Shown piece after piece: positions 62,014 through 64,000 of a DNA stretch of 64,000 nt. Source of the stretch: DASUXA01 sp036378155. Its GTDB lineage: Bacteria > Actinomycetota > Actinomycetes > Mycobacteriales > Micromonosporaceae. The notes under the pieces are model-generated. The model ran no database searches. It was given only the letters and a program-made list of their open reading frames with translations, and was not told the DNA's origin. The stretch covers positions 1 through 64,000 of the forward strand of contig DASUXA010000017.1 of assembly GCA_036378155.1 (NCBI GenBank), given 5' to 3'. Position 1 is the stretch's first letter. Each line of letters opens with the position of its first letter. The position numbers and the translations under genes were made by a program.

Positions 62014-62105
62014 CCGGGCGCCGTCGCGCGGGCCGACCCGCGCGACGGCGCTGCCGGCTGACCCTCGCGCCGGGCGATCGACCGGCGCGTGAGAAAGTAG
62101 CGGCC

Positions 62106-62825
62106 ATGCAGCGTGCTCGTACCGCCCATCGGCGTCCGGCAGCCGCCCGGACAATGATCGTCGTCGCCCTGAGCGTCCTCGCCGCCGTCGTACTGACCGG
62201 CTGCCGGTCGCAGCCCGGCGTGGCGGCGTACGTCGACGACACCCGCTACACCGACGCGTCGGTGGAGCAGATGACCGCCAGCGTCCAGCATCTGATCGCC
62301 GAAGGCGCGACCGGCAACGTCCGCCAGCAGATCGTCGCGGACGAGGTCTTCGTCGACATCGCCAAGCGGTACGCGAAGGAGCACGACTACCCGGCTCCGA
62401 CGGTGCACGTGGACGCCGTGACGGCGCAGTACAAGCTGCCGCCGGACAACGCGTGGGCGAAGCTGACCGCCGAGGCGGACGCGTACCGGCAACTTCTGCT
62501 GCAGCACGCCGACAAGGTCACGCCGACCGACGCGGAACTGCGCGACATCTACGACCGGGCGGTGGCGGCGCACCTCGCCGACCCCAACGCGTTCGACGCG
62601 ATCAAGCCGCAGATCCTCGCCATCGACGGGGTGGCGCAGGCGGTCGCCGTCAAGCGCGCGCTGACCGACGCGGTGCGGCGGTACCACGTGACGGTCAACC
62701 CGCGTTACCAGCCGTCGGAGTTCTCGCTGCTGCAGTTGCAGACCGGGCAGGGTCAGGGCTTCGACGCGGTCGTCCTGCCGTTCGGGGCGTCCGCCGCGAG
62801 CCCGGCGGTGATCCCGGCGCAGTGA
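62106..62825 (+). CDS. SurA-N-like lipoprotein (peptidyl-prolyl isomerase family)
   Basis: A 239-residue exported lipoprotein with lipobox LTGC (C33) after an Arg-rich start and hydrophobic core (MIVVALSVLAAVV). The mature part, VAAYVDDTRYTDASVEQMT and EVFVDIAKRYAKEH, is the SurA/PrsA N-terminal chaperone helix bundle. A catalytic parvulin domain is not seen, so chaperone rather than isomerase activity is likely. The ATG at 62106 is the start that gives the signal peptide. Its stop overlaps the mazG start (GTGA), as expected for the conserved mfd-lipoprotein-mazG order. Confidence 0.85.
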   Translation: MQRARTAHRRPAAARTMIVVALSVLAAVVLTGCRSQPGVAAYVDDTRYTDASVEQMTASVQHLIAEGATGNVRQQIVADEVFVDIAKRYAKEHDYPAPTVHVDAVTAQYKLPPDNAWAKLTAEADAYRQLLLQHADKVTPTDAELRDIYDRAVAAHLADPNAFDAIKPQILAIDGVAQAVAVKRALTDAVRRYHVTVNPRYQPSEFSLLQLQTGQGQGFDAVVLPFGASAASPAVIPAQ

Positions 62826-63901
62826 CCGGCGGCGGCGAGGCGGGCGCGGGCGGCACGCCGCCCGCGCGGATCATCCTGCTGGTGACCTCGCCCCGCCTGC
62901 CCGCGGGACTGCTCAGCGCCGCAGCCTGGGATGTGGTACGCACCCATCCGGTGTTCACGGCGGCGGACGGGTCGCAGGTCGAGGCGCTGCGAGCGGCGGG
63001 TGCGCAGGTCACCGTCGGCGACACGGACGCTGCGGCGCTGATCGGGCAGGCGCGCCGGGACGGCACCGTGGTGTGGCTCGCCGCGCCGGGCGGTGACGAG
63101 GAGTTCGCGCGGGACCTGGGGCTGCGTCTGGCGCGCGAGCCGGGCGTCGCCGACCTGGAGTTGCTGTACGGGTCGTGGGATCCGCCGGGCGCGCGTCTGC
63201 TGGACGCGGTGACCGTGATGGACCGGCTGCTGTCGCCGGGCGGTGACCCGTGGAAGCGCCAGCAGACCCATCAGACGCTCGCCCAGTTCATGCTCGAAGA
63301 GGCGTACGAGGCGTACGACGCGATCGAGGCGGGCGACACCGACGCGCTGCGGGAGGAACTCGGGGACGTGCTGCTCCAGGTCGTCCTGCACGCCCGACTT
63401 GCCGAGCAGCTGCCGGACGGTCGGGCGTGGACGATCGACGACGTCGCCGGTGGGCTGGTCGAGAAGCTGATCCGGCGCAACCCGCACGTGTTCGCCGGGT
63501 TGACCGTGGCGGATCTCGACGAGATCACCGAGAACTGGGAGCAGATCAAGAAGGCGGAGAAGGGTCGCGACTCGGCGATGGACGGCATCGCGCTGTCCCA
63601 GCCTGCCCTGTCGCTCGCCGCGAAGATCCTGTCGCGGGCCCGGCGCGCCGGTGTCGAGCCGCCGGTACCGCCGGCGCCTGCGCCGACGCGCGACGAGGCG
63701 GGGCTGGGTGCGGTACTGCTCGCGATGGTCGCCGACGCCCGCGCCCGTGGGCTGGACCCGGAGGCGGCGCTGCGCCGGGCGGCGCTCGGGTACGCGGAGC
63801 GGGTACGCGCCGCCGAGCGCTCAGGCGAGGCGGGACGGTCAGACGCCGCCGAACGCTCAGGCGACGCCGAACGGTCAGGTGACCGCCCGGACCTCGCGTA
63901 G
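62822..63901 (+). CDS. mazG: Nucleoside triphosphate pyrophosphohydrolase MazG
   Basis: A 359-residue MazG that hydrolyses NTPs, including oxidised or non-canonical ones, to NMP and PPi. The N-terminal about 130 residues match the actinobacterial extension. The MazG core begins LLSPGGDPWKRQQTHQTLAQ and has metal residues EEAYE and EELGD, with IRRNPHVFAG and ENWEQIKKAEKG. The C-terminus ends in low-complexity AERSGEAGRSDAAERSGDAE repeats. It starts at a GTG overlapping the lipoprotein stop. Its last 27 bases overlap the convergent next gene. Confidence 0.93.
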   Translation: MTGGGEAGAGGTPPARIILLVTSPRLPAGLLSAAAWDVVRTHPVFTAADGSQVEALRAAGAQVTVGDTDAAALIGQARRDGTVVWLAAPGGDEEFARDLGLRLAREPGVADLELLYGSWDPPGARLLDAVTVMDRLLSPGGDPWKRQQTHQTLAQFMLEEAYEAYDAIEAGDTDALREELGDVLLQVVLHARLAEQLPDGRAWTIDDVAGGLVEKLIRRNPHVFAGLTVADLDEITENWEQIKKAEKGRDSAMDGIALSQPALSLAAKILSRARRAGVEPPVPPAPAPTRDEAGLGAVLLAMVADARARGLDPEAALRRAALGYAERVRAAERSGEAGRSDAAERSGDAERSGDRPDLA

Positions 63902-64000
63902 CACCCGGACCAGGGTGTCGAGCGCGGCAGGGTAGGCGCTCTCGCTGGGTGTGCCGTACCCGACGATGATGCCGCTGAGCTGATCGCCGGTGCCGTGCGC
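63875..64000 (-). CDS. MocR/PdxR-type regulator, 3' end only
   Basis: The last 41 codons of a minus-strand gene entering from the right edge. AHGTGDQLSGIIVGYGTPSE then SAYPAALDTLVRVLREVRAVT matches the C-terminus of GntR-aminotransferase (MocR) regulators such as PdxR (usual form GLIIGYGTPSEHAYPAAL). The stop is at 63875, overlapping the mazG 3' end by 27 bp. The DNA-binding half is outside the window, so only the family is assigned. Confidence 0.75.
   Translation of the reverse strand, partial: AHGTGDQLSGIIVGYGTPSESAYPAALDTLVRVLREVRAVT

Overview
The window is a stretch of a high-GC actinobacterial chromosome. Coding GC looks to be near 70% by eye, GTG starts are common, and shine-dalgarno sites are AGGAGG-like. 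Several markers point to a differentiating, mycelial actinomycete of the Micromonospora/Streptomyces kind: whiD beside bldM, a His-tailed GroEL1, WhiB, PspC and PerM family proteins, and PIG-L and cholesterol-oxidase type enzymes. The genus cannot be fixed from sequence alone. Much of the order (groES-groEL1-whiD/whiB3-bldM-guaB-guaB3-choD-guaA; pcrA-M23-B12 protein-sucCD-perM-purNH-folD-mdh; mfd-SurA-like-mazG) is conserved actinobacterial synteny. No prophage, insertion sequence, CRISPR array, rRNA or tRNA was seen.

0-2.4 kb: a xylose-type ABC importer (xylF, xylG and the 5' end of xylH) on the minus strand. 2.4-13.7 kb: the heat-shock operon under two CIRCE operators, developmental regulators whiD and bldM, and purine genes guaB, guaB3 and guaA, with a VapBC-type toxin-antitoxin pair and choD between them. 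13.7-26 kb: two double-Nudix proteins, pssA facing a methyltransferase-phosphatidylserine decarboxylase fusion, a divergent PspC envelope-stress module (membrane protein pair against sensor kinase and response regulator), a PIG-L hydrolase, and chorismate mutase behind a Phe/Tyr leader-peptide attenuator. Remnants of a phosphoribosyltransferase and of a VapC toxin lie here.

26-45.5 kb: pcrA, an M23 peptidase, an orphan B12-binding protein, sucCD, perM, a fused PurN-PurH polypeptide, a MazEF-like pair with an ordered operator array, a pentapeptide-repeat protein, a dead OppF/DppF gene, folD, mdh, an SDR/membrane protein/fold-III decarboxylase operon, and icd. 45.5-55 kb: an accessory cell-surface region with an MFS exporter, a GT2 glycosyltransferase, a second MazEF-like pair, and a tightly overlapping minus-strand operon: Sat-CysC fusion, Wzz/BY-kinase-like protein lacking its catalytic motifs, APH-fold kinase, PAPS-dependent sulfotransferase, methyltransferase. 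Its natural reading is synthesis of PAPS and sulfation, phosphorylation and methylation of an exported or surface glycan or metabolite. 55-64 kb: ppc, mfd, a SurA-like lipoprotein, mazG, and the 3' end of a MocR/PdxR-type regulator.

The least expected signals are: the FFYY leader peptide with competing hairpins before chorismate mutase; a dispersed intergenic hairpin family with compensatory changes (11.9, 37.0, 53.3 and 58.0 kb); the sulfation operon with its pseudo-kinase; the two enzyme fusions; and a strong local excess of the palindrome GGTACC.
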